From positions 62,001 through 126,000 of the forward strand of contig JAEYPT010000008.1 of the NCBI GenBank assembly GCA_023410445.1: a DNA stretch of 64,000 nt. The letters are read 5' to 3'. Each line of letters begins with the position of its first letter. Positions within the stretch are counted from its first letter, which is position 1. Positions 26,301 to 33,789 of this stretch are shown here, piece by piece. The translations under genes and the position numbers were made by a program. The notes under the pieces are model-generated. The model worked only from the letters and a program-made list of their open reading frames with translations. It did not search any database and was not told where the DNA came from. The stretch comes from Bacillota bacterium (lineage in GTDB: Bacteria; Bacillota; Clostridia; Oscillospirales; Acutalibacteraceae).

Positions 26301-27338
26301 ATGAAGCATGGACGATCCCGGCCGGTTCTTATTTTCTGCGCGGCACTCCTTGCCATCGGCATATTTGCCGCTTCCTTTATGGCGGCTCAAGTGTGGTTGG
26401 AAACGCCGGCGGCTAAACCAACGTCGCTGAGTTCCCCAGCTCCGGAAAGTTCATCCGCAGTGGCTACCAGCGTTTCGCAGAGCTCTGACGAAAGCAAAGC
26501 AGAATCAGCGCAGACGTCAGTTCCCCACAGCAGTTCTTCCCAAGCAAGTTCTCAGAGCAGTGCTCCATCTTCAAAAAGCAGTTCTGTTTCCTCTGCAGTG
26601 GAAGCACTGATACAGACGGTGTATGCTTACGATTTTTATCTGACCATACCATCCAACTGGAAAATGAACAAGACAAATCCCGTTACGTGGGAATTTTCAT
26701 CGACAGGCAAGACGGTCGGTTCCATTTCCATCGGGCCCTATGACCCGTCTAAGCCCTTTTCGCAGCTTTTTGAGGGCAATCCCAAGGTACTGAGCCAGAA
26801 AAAGCTCAGCGGACTCTGCCTTCCCGCCGCGGAAATGCTTCTGAGGAAAACGCAGTCCACGGTCACAGGTAATGCTTCCTATTCGGATACCTATCATATT
26901 TATTTTATCAATAACAGCAGTTCCTACGAACTTTGTTTTCGTGCGTCCCTTGTCAGCGAAAAAACGGCACTTCAGATTGCCGGGAACTTCCAGAAAACTC
27001 CGGTAAAAATTATCGACACTGCGCCGGAAGAACTGACCTCCGTCTGCGGGGATATCACCCCGACAAACGCGGCGTTTTTTGAGGAAACAAAAAACTATGT
27101 TTTATTCGGCTCACTGAAAAGCGACCCGAAACAGGGTGTTGCAGCTGTGTTCAAAGACAAGTTTTCCAAGGATGGGAAGGGTCAGGTCGCTCAAAAGTAT
27201 TTAACAGACCAAAAGCACGGTGCTGTACGGGCCGTAGGCGGAGGTGGAAAGGATACCACCGTGAACGTTACGGCCGCTGACGGGTACCGATGGATTTTTA
27301 ACCTATACAACGGTTCCACAGACGGGAAAGCAAAGTAG
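26301..27338 (+). CDS. Exported protein with signal anchor and serine-rich linker, function unknown
   Basis: 345 residues. An N-terminal basic stretch and hydrophobic segment (about residues 8-30, no lipobox cysteine at the usual place) suggest a membrane anchor or signal peptide. Residues about 40-105 are a low-complexity Ser/Ala/Gln linker of the kind that spans the cell wall. The remaining part is a folded region beginning YDFYLTIPSNWKM, whose pattern loosely recalls the PsbP/DUF1795 fold, followed by a second segment from about 255 that I do not recognise. ATG at 26301 is chosen over upstream in-frame codons because those fall on the promoter; AAGGAAGAG lies 8 bases before. Single-gene unit with its own promoter and terminator. 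Confidence 0.75.
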   Translation: MKHGRSRPVLIFCAALLAIGIFAASFMAAQVWLETPAAKPTSLSSPAPESSSAVATSVSQSSDESKAESAQTSVPHSSSSQASSQSSAPSSKSSSVSSAVEALIQTVYAYDFYLTIPSNWKMNKTNPVTWEFSSTGKTVGSISIGPYDPSKPFSQLFEGNPKVLSQKKLSGLCLPAAEMLLRKTQSTVTGNASYSDTYHIYFINNSSSYELCFRASLVSEKTALQIAGNFQKTPVKIIDTAPEELTSVCGDITPTNAAFFEETKNYVLFGSLKSDPKQGVAAVFKDKFSKDGKGQVAQKYLTDQKHGAVRAVGGGGKDTTVNVTAADGYRWIFNLYNGSTDGKAK

Positions 27339-27347
27339 TAAAAACAG

Positions 27348-27385
27348 AAGCGACAATGCCAAAATCAGGCACTGCCGCTTTTCTT
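27348..27385. terminator. Imperfect terminator between convergent genes
   Basis: AAGCGACAATGCC pairs with GGCACTGCCGCTT (two mismatches), followed by TTCTTTC. It sits between the stop of the exported protein and the convergent DUF1294 gene. The minus-strand side is purine-poor in T-runs, so it mainly serves the plus-strand gene. Confidence 0.5.
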
Positions 27386-27396
27386 TCGCCATATTC

Positions 27397-27672
27397 TCAA
27401 AAATGCCGTTCCATGATAAAATAAATTACGACCGCCTGTAAAATGAGAATTACGGGAATACCGACCATAAATTTCGGGTGGCGGGTTTTATGTCGGATCA
27501 GTAACATTGTTACAAGCATAGCCGGTGAACCACCAAGTGCCGCAAGAAGCAGGAGCGTGTTTTCCGGAATGCGCCACCGGTGCTTTTTTGCACGGCGCTT
27601 ATCGGATACCGTAACGAGCACAGCCACAAAATTGATAATAATCAGATAAGATTGAAAATATATATTAGACAT
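27397..27672 (-). CDS. DUF1294 small membrane protein
   Basis: A 91-residue integral membrane protein with about three hydrophobic helices. The family signature is clear: DKRRAKKHRWRIPENTLLLLAALGG, shown here only as DKRRAKKHRWRIPE, then RHKTRHPKF. Function unknown for the family. ATG at 27672 is preceded on the minus strand by GAGGGG; a longer reading upstream would overlap the zinc-ribbon gene that ends 8 bases before. The two are probably one transcription unit. Confidence 0.85.
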   Translation of the reverse strand: MSNIYFQSYLIIINFVAVLVTVSDKRRAKKHRWRIPENTLLLLAALGGSPAMLVTMLLIRHKTRHPKFMVGIPVILILQAVVIYFIMERHF

Positions 27673-27680
27673 GCTACCCC

Positions 27681-28046
27681 TCACAGTCGAGTCCCACAGT
27701 TCGGACAGAAGCGGGAACCCGGTTCTACCTCCGTTCCGCAATGCGGGCAGTAATGCCTGCCGGACGCGCCGGAAATCCGAACCATCCGACTTGGGTCGAT
27801 CTCCGCATTCAGGTCCCGCGCCAGCCTGCGGCCTTCCTCCCGGCTCAGTTCATAGACCGCACCGCACTCCGGGCAAGTTACATAATAGTGCCTTCTGAAG
27901 CGAAACAGGGGAATAAAGAAAAAGGTAAACTGCTGAAAAACGCAGACCACCGCCGCCGCGCTGATGGCGCCGCAGCAGGGGAATCCACCGCACCGCCGCA
28001 GTCCCAGCGGTGAAGAACCGCTTCCTATCCCGATAATGAAAAACAT
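27681..28046 (-). CDS. Double zinc-ribbon protein
   Basis: A 121-residue protein with two cysteine clusters: a first ribbon built from CGGFPCC near residue 20-26 and CPECG near 58-62, separated by a hydrophobic strand region (FFFIPLFRFRRHYYV), and a C-terminal ribbon CPHCG...CPNCGTRL. The first half resembles small clostridial zinc-ribbon proteins that begin MFFI(I/F)GI; the hydrophobic stretch is more likely a buried strand than a membrane helix. ATG at 28046 is fixed by GGAGG 9 bases upstream on the minus strand. It precedes the DUF1294 gene. Function unknown. Confidence 0.8.
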   Translation of the reverse strand: MFFIIGIGSGSSPLGLRRCGGFPCCGAISAAAVVCVFQQFTFFFIPLFRFRRHYYVTCPECGAVYELSREEGRRLARDLNAEIDPSRMVRISGASGRHYCPHCGTEVEPGSRFCPNCGTRL

Positions 28047-28149
28047 CTCAATCGCCTCCGTAACGTTTGCTGAAACTATCGTAACCGGAAACAGAATTTC
28101 TGTCAATCCGGCTCTTAAGGGAAGCGTGAAACAGAAAGGATGAAAAATC

Positions 28150-29544
28150 ATGGTGATCCGATTGTTCAGCAGGCACACGCTGCTGGTCTGCCTCTGTCTT
28201 CTCACTGTCGCGGTAGCCGTGACCATGGCGGTCAATTCGGGCAAAGCTCAGTCGAATTTTTCCGCCTCCTCCGGTTCTTCCACCGCTTCCGATCTGTATG
28301 CCTACAAAAACGTATCCGGGTCGACGGAGACTGCGTCCGGAGCGATCAGCCGTTCGTCTTCGGCAACCCCGTCCTCACAGGCCCTATCGTCCGCCGCCCC
28401 TGCGTCCTCTTCTGGCGAATCTTCCTCCGTACCGGCTGCGATTACCGAAAAAGCGCAGGAAATGCGAGCTGTATGGGTTCCATATCTCAGTCTTGATATG
28501 AGCCGCGAAACGGATAAAAGCGAACAGGGTTTTCAGAAAAAGTTCAATGCCATCGTCAGTCAGGCAAAAGCCTGCGGCATGAACACCCTGGTGGTTCAGG
28601 TTCGTCCGTTCGGCGATGCTCTTTATAAATCATCCTATTTTCCCTGGAGCCATGTAACCGGTGGAACACAGGGCGTAAATCCCGGCTACGACCCTCTTGC
28701 CGACATGGTTGCCGCCAGCCATCGGGCAGGGCTTAAAATCCATGCGTGGGTGAATCCTCTGCGCATCCAGACTTCTTCCGCAACTCCGTCCATCCTCGCT
28801 GTGGGCAACCCTTACAACACCTTCCGAAAGGACCCCGCCAAAGCCGACTGGGTCGTCGATTTTCAGGGGGGAAAATACTACAACCCCGCTTACGCGCAGG
28901 TCCGAAAACTGATTGCCGACGGCGTGAAAGAAATCGTACAGAACTATAACGTTGACGGAATCCAGTTCGACGATTATTTTTATCCCTCTCAGGACGCTTC
29001 GTTTGATAAAACGGCATATGCCGCCTACTGCTCATCGGCAAAAAACGCCGGAACCCCACTTTCCCTTTCAGAATGGAGGCAGGGAAATATCAGCGCGATG
29101 GTTTCACAGGTTTATCAGGAAGTAAAAGCGGCGAAACAAAACGTGCCGTTCGGGATCGCTCCGCAGGCCAACGTGCAGAACGACCGGAATATGGGCGCAG
29201 ATGTGGAATCCTGGTGTACGGCGCGTGGCTACGTGGATTACATTTGTCCCCAGCTTTACGTCAATTTTCAAAACCCGGTTCTTCCGTTTGATAAAGCCGC
29301 CCAAACCTGGCGGGGCATGGTAACCAACAAAGGCATCAAACTGTATTTCGGTCTCGCAGTCTACAAAGCGAACTCCGATGCAGACAGCGGCACTTGGAAA
29401 TCTAGCTCCAATATTCTTGCGACTCAAGTGGATTACGGCCGCAAGACGAAATGCGACGGCTTTATGTTCTACTCCTGCGATTATTTGAACAATTTGCAGA
29501 CTAAAACAGAGGTTCAGAACGTCATGAAGGTTCTAAACGGCTGA
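28150..29544 (+). CDS. Exported GHL10-family glycoside hydrolase-like protein
   Basis: 464 residues: an N-terminal signal anchor (about 8-30), a Ser/Ala-rich linker (about 32-100) and a TIM-barrel domain from EMRAVWVPYLSLDM (about 108) to the end. Typical GHL10 (YngK/DUF187) blocks are visible: NTLVVQVRPFGDALY, HAWVNPLRI, VDGIQFDDYF and YVDYICPQLY. Relatives are envelope proteins thought to act on peptidoglycan glycan or other wall polymers; the substrate is not known here. ATG at 28150 has AAAGGA about 10 bases upstream. It stands divergent to the zinc-ribbon gene, and its linker resembles that of the 26.3-kb exported protein. Confidence 0.88.
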   Translation: MVIRLFSRHTLLVCLCLLTVAVAVTMAVNSGKAQSNFSASSGSSTASDLYAYKNVSGSTETASGAISRSSSATPSSQALSSAAPASSSGESSSVPAAITEKAQEMRAVWVPYLSLDMSRETDKSEQGFQKKFNAIVSQAKACGMNTLVVQVRPFGDALYKSSYFPWSHVTGGTQGVNPGYDPLADMVAASHRAGLKIHAWVNPLRIQTSSATPSILAVGNPYNTFRKDPAKADWVVDFQGGKYYNPAYAQVRKLIADGVKEIVQNYNVDGIQFDDYFYPSQDASFDKTAYAAYCSSAKNAGTPLSLSEWRQGNISAMVSQVYQEVKAAKQNVPFGIAPQANVQNDRNMGADVESWCTARGYVDYICPQLYVNFQNPVLPFDKAAQTWRGMVTNKGIKLYFGLAVYKANSDADSGTWKSSSNILATQVDYGRKTKCDGFMFYSCDYLNNLQTKTEVQNVMKVLNG

Positions 29545-30837
29545 TTACTCTGTAAGAGCTCCAAAACAGGCGTCTTCGCGAACTGCCGACAGCCGCACCG
29601 GCAGGATTTCACCGCTCAGGTCCCGGCTGGACTCCGCTTTAACAGGTGTGTAATTTTCCGTATATCCCTCATAGCAGCCATCAGAGCACGCGCGCTCAAA
29701 CAGGACCGTTTCCGTACGCCCAATCTGGGACCGGAAAAAAGCTTCCCGTGTTTTTTCGGTGACTTCGATCATCAGCCGGCTTCTCCGTGACTTTTCCCGT
29801 GGATCAATCTGATCCGGCATTTTGTCCGCTGCTGTGCCGGGTCTGCGAGAATATTCAAACACATGCACCTTTGCAAAGCCGATTTCCTCCGCAAAGGCAA
29901 GCGACGCTTCGAATTCTTCTTCGGTTTCTCCGGGGAAGCCAACCATAATATCCGTCGTAATCGCAGCGTTTTTAAATTCGTTTCGGAGGTTTCGGACAAT
30001 CTGACGGTATTCATCCGCACTGTAATGCCGGTTCATCCGTTGGAGTGTTGCGTCGCAGCCGCTCTGAAGAGAAAGATGAAACTGCGGGCACAGCTTCGGC
30101 TGCTTCTTCAGCCGTGAAATAACTGCTTCATCCAATCGTTCCGGCTCCAGAGAACCGAGGCGAACCCGGCGGATTTTTTCCGGCGCACAGGCGGTTTCCA
30201 CGGCATCGCAGAGATTCATCCCGAATTCCTGCCCGTAGGCGGGAAGATTGATTCCGGTCAGCACAATTTCCCGGTAACCGTGGTCGGCGATCCCGTCGAT
30301 TTCCTCCCGAAGCTCTTCGGGCTGCTTCGAACGTACGCGGCCGCGCGCATAGGGGATGATGCAGTAGGAACAAAACCGATTACAGCCATCCTCGATTTTA
30401 ATGAAAGCCCTTGTCCGGTCAAAAAAACGTTCTGCGTGCATGGTTTCAAATTCTGCGCCAGTTTTGTGCGGCACAATGTCTACAATGCGCTGGCGTGTGG
30501 AAAGATACTGCATAATATCGGAGAGCAGGGAAGAGCGGTTGGAATTTCCGAGGATAATGTCGGCCTGGGGCAGGTTGTCAACTATTTCCGGAAACGCCTG
30601 AGGCAGACAGCCGGTCACAACGATTACAGCGTTCGGGTTCTCCCGTCGGGCCCGATGCAGCATCTGGCGGGCTTTCCGGTCGCTCATGGAGGTGACGGTG
30701 CAGGTATTGATCAGAATGACGTCGCTCTCCTCTTCAGAGGGGGAAAGCGTGAATCCGGAGCTCATCAGAACGTTCAGCATTGCCTGCGATTCATATTGAT
30801 TGACTTTACAGCCAAGGGTGATAGCATATACTTTCAT
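29545..30837 (-). CDS. mtaB: tRNA t6A37 methylthiotransferase MtaB
   Basis: Converts N6-threonylcarbamoyladenosine-37 to its 2-methylthio form in ANN-decoding tRNAs. The 430-residue radical SAM protein has the N-terminal methylthiotransferase cysteines C10, C46 and C77, the radical SAM motif CNRFCSYC with C152, C156 and C159, and a C-terminal TRAM-like region. The start MKVYAITLGCKVNQYES is typical of MtaB rather than MiaB. AAAGGTG lies before the ATG. Its stop codon abuts the stop of the convergent GHL10 gene with no base between. Confidence 0.95.
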   Translation of the reverse strand: MKVYAITLGCKVNQYESQAMLNVLMSSGFTLSPSEEESDVILINTCTVTSMSDRKARQMLHRARRENPNAVIVVTGCLPQAFPEIVDNLPQADIILGNSNRSSLLSDIMQYLSTRQRIVDIVPHKTGAEFETMHAERFFDRTRAFIKIEDGCNRFCSYCIIPYARGRVRSKQPEELREEIDGIADHGYREIVLTGINLPAYGQEFGMNLCDAVETACAPEKIRRVRLGSLEPERLDEAVISRLKKQPKLCPQFHLSLQSGCDATLQRMNRHYSADEYRQIVRNLRNEFKNAAITTDIMVGFPGETEEEFEASLAFAEEIGFAKVHVFEYSRRPGTAADKMPDQIDPREKSRRSRLMIEVTEKTREAFFRSQIGRTETVLFERACSDGCYEGYTENYTPVKAESSRDLSGEILPVRLSAVREDACFGALTE

Positions 30838-30906
30838 TTGTACACCTTTAATAAATATTAGATATTTTGTTTTCCAATTGGCGAAAATCTATAGTTATAA
30901 TACACA

Positions 30907-30935
30907 TTGACCGTGTCGAAAAAATAAGGTATATT
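30907..30935 (+). promoter_or_regulatory. Promoter of the HPr-like gene
   Basis: TTGACC (30907-30912), 17 bases, TATATT (30930-30935), in the divergent interval between mtaB and the HPr-like gene, 34 bases before its ATG. Confidence 0.7.
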
Positions 30936-30969
30936 TGTTGGAGATAAATGAAACATGGAGGTACCTGTG

Positions 30970-31218
30970 ATGTACACGACTTCGATTATCCTGTCAAGCA
31001 TTGAAGCGGTAAAGAAATTTGTCACTATGACAAACGGCTATGATTTCCCGATTAACCTTGCCACTGACAAATATAAGATCGATGCGAAATCCATTATGGG
31101 AATTTTCAGCCTGGATTTGTCCAAGCCTCTCAAGATTGAAGTAGACAGCGACAGGGCAGACGAATTTATCCAGCAGCTCCAACAGTTTCAACTTGAGAAA
31201 GTAGCCACAAAAGCGTGA
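30970..31218 (+). CDS. HPr-like protein lacking the active-site histidine
   Basis: An 82-residue HPr-fold protein. The regulatory-serine region of HPr is conserved as AKSIMGIFSL, with S41 matching Ser46 of canonical HPr, the target of HPr kinase. The catalytic loop GLHARPA, which carries the phosphorylated His15, is absent: the corresponding segment reads SSIEAVKKFV. It therefore cannot pass phosphate from enzyme I to PTS sugar permeases, and resembles Bacillus Crh in logic. ATG at 30970 is chosen because GGAGGT ends 7 bases upstream; the earlier ATG at 30955 overlaps that site. It is a single-gene unit with its own promoter and a strong terminator. Confidence 0.88.
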   Translation: MYTTSIILSSIEAVKKFVTMTNGYDFPINLATDKYKIDAKSIMGIFSLDLSKPLKIEVDSDRADEFIQQLQQFQLEKVATKA

Positions 31219-31223
31219 CTCTG

Positions 31224-31254
31224 ACAGCCCGGCCATTGGCCAGGCTGTTTTTTT
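31224..31254 (+). terminator. Terminator of the HPr-like gene
   Basis: ACAGCC-C-GGCC, loop ATT, GGCC-A-GGCTGT, then seven Ts: a 10-bp stem with one C/A mismatch. Its T-run touches the stop of the convergent ABC-F gene. Confidence 0.9.
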
Positions 31255-33151
31255 AAATATCCTCGTACTTTTCAGCCAAAGTACTCCAACGCGTCACCAA
31301 AGCTTCATTTTCCTGTTTCATTTGATCAACTTTCTCCGCAAGCTCCATAGCGGCCTGATAATCGCTTGCCGTTTCCGGCTCCTGAAGCTGAGCCACCAGC
31401 TTTGCGATTTCAGATTCCGCTTCGTTTATTTTCTCTTCAAGACGCCTGAGCTCCGCTTTTTCTTTTCGAATCGCGGCCTCGCGTTCTTTTTTTTGCGCAT
31501 ATTCCGTATTCTTGACCGGTTTTTCCGATTTTTCGGGTGTGTTTTCCTTTGTTTTTTCAAGGTAGGCGTCGTAGTTTCCGTCAAATGCCCGAACACCCTC
31601 CGGGCTGAGCGCATAGATGCGGTCCGCGATCTTGTTAATCAGGTAGCGGTCGTGAGAAACGATCAGAAGCGTACCTTCATATTGGTTCAGAGCATTTTCC
31701 AGTGCCTCGCAGGACTGAATATCGAGATGGTTCGTCGGTTCGTCAAGCAAAAGAAAATTATTCTTGGAAAGCATCAGCCGCAGAAGCAGTACGCGGGCCC
31801 TTTCGCCGCCGCTCAGGGCGGAAACTGCTTTGAAAACCTCTTCCCCCTGAAACAGGAAAATCGCCAGCGCGCTGCGGACCTCGGTTTCCGTCATCTGCGG
31901 GTAATAGTCCCAGATTTCATCGATAACCCGCTTGTCCTCCCGAAGCCCCGCCTGAAGCTGATCGTAATACCCGACGTCAAGTCCGGTGCCGAACCGAACC
32001 GTTCCTTCGGACTGCTTGCAGGTTCCGAGAAGCGTTCTGAAAAGAGTAGTCTTCCCGCATCCGTTCGGCCCGATCAGAAACACGCGCTCCTGACGGTGAA
32101 TCTCCATGTCAACATTCCGGATGATATCTTTCCCGCCGAATCCGACGGCAAGATTCCGGACCGTTAATACATCGTTCCCGCTGCGCTGGCTGATCCCGAA
32201 CCGGAATCGAAAGGTTTTATCCTTCTGCTGAGGTTCCTCCAGCGTCGATTCCAACCGTTCAATCACTTTCAGCTTACTTTCCGCTGTTTTAATATTCTTT
32301 TCCCGGTTCCACCGGCGCTGCTGTTCCACAATGCCCTCAATTCGGCGAATCTCCTTTTTGGTGTTCTCATACCTGCGGGAAGCCGCAAGTCCGTTTTCCT
32401 CCTTCTGCGCAAGGAAAGCGGAATAGTTGCCTTTATAGAGGGTCAACCGGCAGCCGTTTAATTCAAAGGTGCGATTGGTTACACGGTCAAGGAAATAGCG
32501 GTCATGTGAAATGACGATATAGGCGCCGGAAAAAGACCGCAGAAAATCCTCCAGCCATTCCACGGACGGAATATCCAGATGGTTTGTAGGTTCGTCCAGC
32601 AGCAGAAGATTCGCTCCGCAGAGAAGCATCTTCGCAAGCTGAATTTTTGCTCTCTGTCCGCCGCTCAGAACACCGACGGGATTGGCGAGCTGATCTTCCG
32701 AAAATCCTAACCCGATCAATGCCGAACGCGCCCGACTGCGGAATTCCAAACCGCCCTGGCGGACGAACTGCTCATTCATGGAAGCCTGCTTTTCAATTAA
32801 CGCTTCCATTCTCGCGCTTTTCCCGCTCAGCTGGCGGGTAATGGTCTCAAGCTCCGCTTCCAGCTTCAGAAGCGGGTCGAAGACCGTCAGTAACTCGTCG
32901 AACGCACTCCGGTCCAGGTCCCGGCACACATGCTGCTCCATATAACCGTATTCCGTGCGGTTGGCCTTGCTGACCGTCCCGCCGTCGGATTCCAGTTCCC
33001 CGGTCAGAATCTTGAAGAGCGTTGTTTTTCCGGAGCCGTTGCTGCCCACCAGACCGACGTGGTCGTTTGCCTCTATTTCAAAGGAAACTCCGCTGAAGAT
33101 ATTTTTTTCGCCGAATGAACGGCTGATATTTCCCACATTGAGAAGACCCAT
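31253..33151 (-). CDS. ABC-F family ATPase (ribosome-associated)
   Basis: A 632-residue soluble protein with two ABC ATPase domains and no membrane part. Walker A of domain 1 is GSNGSGKT (36-43), with signature LSGGQRAKIQLAKML; domain 2 has GPNGCGKT and LSGGERARVLLLRLML. The interdomain P-site linker is rich in Arg/Lys/Glu and a charged C-terminal coiled coil (about 545-632) follows. Such proteins act on the ribosome in translation control or antibiotic protection; the closest look is to the YdiF/Uup-like housekeeping type, so resistance should not be assumed. AAGGGG lies 8 bases before the ATG. It has its own promoter and a hairpin in its leader. Confidence 0.92.
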   Translation of the reverse strand: MGLLNVGNISRSFGEKNIFSGVSFEIEANDHVGLVGSNGSGKTTLFKILTGELESDGGTVSKANRTEYGYMEQHVCRDLDRSAFDELLTVFDPLLKLEAELETITRQLSGKSARMEALIEKQASMNEQFVRQGGLEFRSRARSALIGLGFSEDQLANPVGVLSGGQRAKIQLAKMLLCGANLLLLDEPTNHLDIPSVEWLEDFLRSFSGAYIVISHDRYFLDRVTNRTFELNGCRLTLYKGNYSAFLAQKEENGLAASRRYENTKKEIRRIEGIVEQQRRWNREKNIKTAESKLKVIERLESTLEEPQQKDKTFRFRFGISQRSGNDVLTVRNLAVGFGGKDIIRNVDMEIHRQERVFLIGPNGCGKTTLFRTLLGTCKQSEGTVRFGTGLDVGYYDQLQAGLREDKRVIDEIWDYYPQMTETEVRSALAIFLFQGEEVFKAVSALSGGERARVLLLRLMLSKNNFLLLDEPTNHLDIQSCEALENALNQYEGTLLIVSHDRYLINKIADRIYALSPEGVRAFDGNYDAYLEKTKENTPEKSEKPVKNTEYAQKKEREAAIRKEKAELRRLEEKINEAESEIAKLVAQLQEPETASDYQAAMELAEKVDQMKQENEALVTRWSTLAEKYEDI

Positions 33152-33180
33152 GAATGCAACCCCTTGAATATGTAAAGTAC

Positions 33181-33199
33181 GCGGCCTTTTTTCGGCCGC
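33181..33199 (-). promoter_or_regulatory. Hairpin in the ABC-F leader
   Basis: A perfect 6-bp GC stem GCGGCC/GGCCGC with a 7-base A-rich loop (minus-strand reading) between the promoter and the ABC-F start. No U-tract follows, so it is not a classical terminator; it may affect RNA stability or leader folding. Confidence 0.4.
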
Positions 33200-33216
33200 C
33201 GATACGCTATTAATTC

Positions 33217-33245
33217 ATTATACAGAAACTGCTCAGTGAAATCAA
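33217..33245 (-). promoter_or_regulatory. Promoter of the ABC-F gene
   Basis: On the minus strand TTGATT (33245-33240), a 17-base spacer and a perfect TATAAT (33222-33217), about 65 bases before the ATG. It lies just past the end of the upstream minus-strand gene. Confidence 0.75.
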
Positions 33246-33259
33246 GGAACGGTCTTTTA

Positions 33260-33697
33260 TTACGGCCAAAATTCAGCGGACAGCCCTTCCAGATACCTCT
33301 GCTGAAGCATCAGGTATTCTTCGGCAAGTGCCCGGCTTTTCAGACTGGAATCCGGAAAGAGATCAACCATTCTCCCAAGGATGCCCATTCTCTGCACTGT
33401 TTCCCTCCGAAGCAATCGGGAAATTCTTTGCGGGTTTCGGCTGAAACGCGCGCGAAAGCGAAAAATCCGCCCCCGAAGCCGCTCTGCCGCATTGGTTTTC
33501 GCGGAACCGCCGGGTTTCTGTTCCCGAAGAAGGCGTTCCGCCTTTTCGTGCACGGCGCTGCTCCTTCGAAGCTGCTCTTTTACCCGGGCCTGCATTTCCG
33601 GGTTTTTGATTTTCGGCATAACAATCTCGGCCGCTTCCATATTTGCCCGAGAAAGGACGCAGAGCCTTTCCGCAATGGTCACCTGTCGATTTCTCAT
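33260..33697 (-). CDS. Small basic helical protein, function unknown
   Basis: 145 residues, very rich in Arg, Leu, Ala and Glu, predicted from composition to be all helical, with no cysteine pairs, signal peptide or membrane segment. It begins MRNRQVTIAERLCVLSRANM. The helical spacing loosely suggests a four-helix bundle, but I cannot assign a family. AGGGAAG lies a few bases before the ATG on the minus strand, and the plus-strand reading of the same interval has no ribosome-binding site, so this strand is preferred. It lies upstream of the ABC-F gene in the same direction, but that gene has its own promoter. Confidence 0.65.
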   Translation of the reverse strand: MRNRQVTIAERLCVLSRANMEAAEIVMPKIKNPEMQARVKEQLRRSSAVHEKAERLLREQKPGGSAKTNAAERLRGRIFRFRARFSRNPQRISRLLRRETVQRMGILGRMVDLFPDSSLKSRALAEEYLMLQQRYLEGLSAEFWP

Positions 33698-33743
33698 AAG
33701 CTTCCCTCCGGGTTTAGGATAACCGCCTGCGGCTTATTTAATC

Positions 33744-33772
33744 TGGACTTTTTCCGGAGTTGAGAATATAAT
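33744..33772 (+). promoter_or_regulatory. Promoter of the TIM-barrel isomerase gene
   Basis: TGGACT (33744-33749), 17 bases, perfect TATAAT (33767-33772), 17 bases before the start codon. The short distance means a very short leader containing GGGAGGTG. Confidence 0.6.
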
Positions 33773-33789
33773 GGGCGGGAGGTGATTTT

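Noticed and set aside
26420..26610. Possible DNA repeat array in the Ser-rich coding segments
   Set aside because: The repeats are of amino-acid composition (AGC/TCT/TCC codons mixed), with no regular unit length, so neither a tandem repeat nor a CRISPR.
31322..32167. 281-codon plus-strand open frame
   Set aside because: Antisense to the ABC-F gene, whose Walker and signature motifs are intact on the minus strand.
33236..33763. 175-codon plus-strand open frame opposite the small basic protein
   Set aside because: No ribosome-binding site, overlaps the promoter of the isomerase gene and gives a low-complexity product; the minus frame has AGGGAAG before its ATG.
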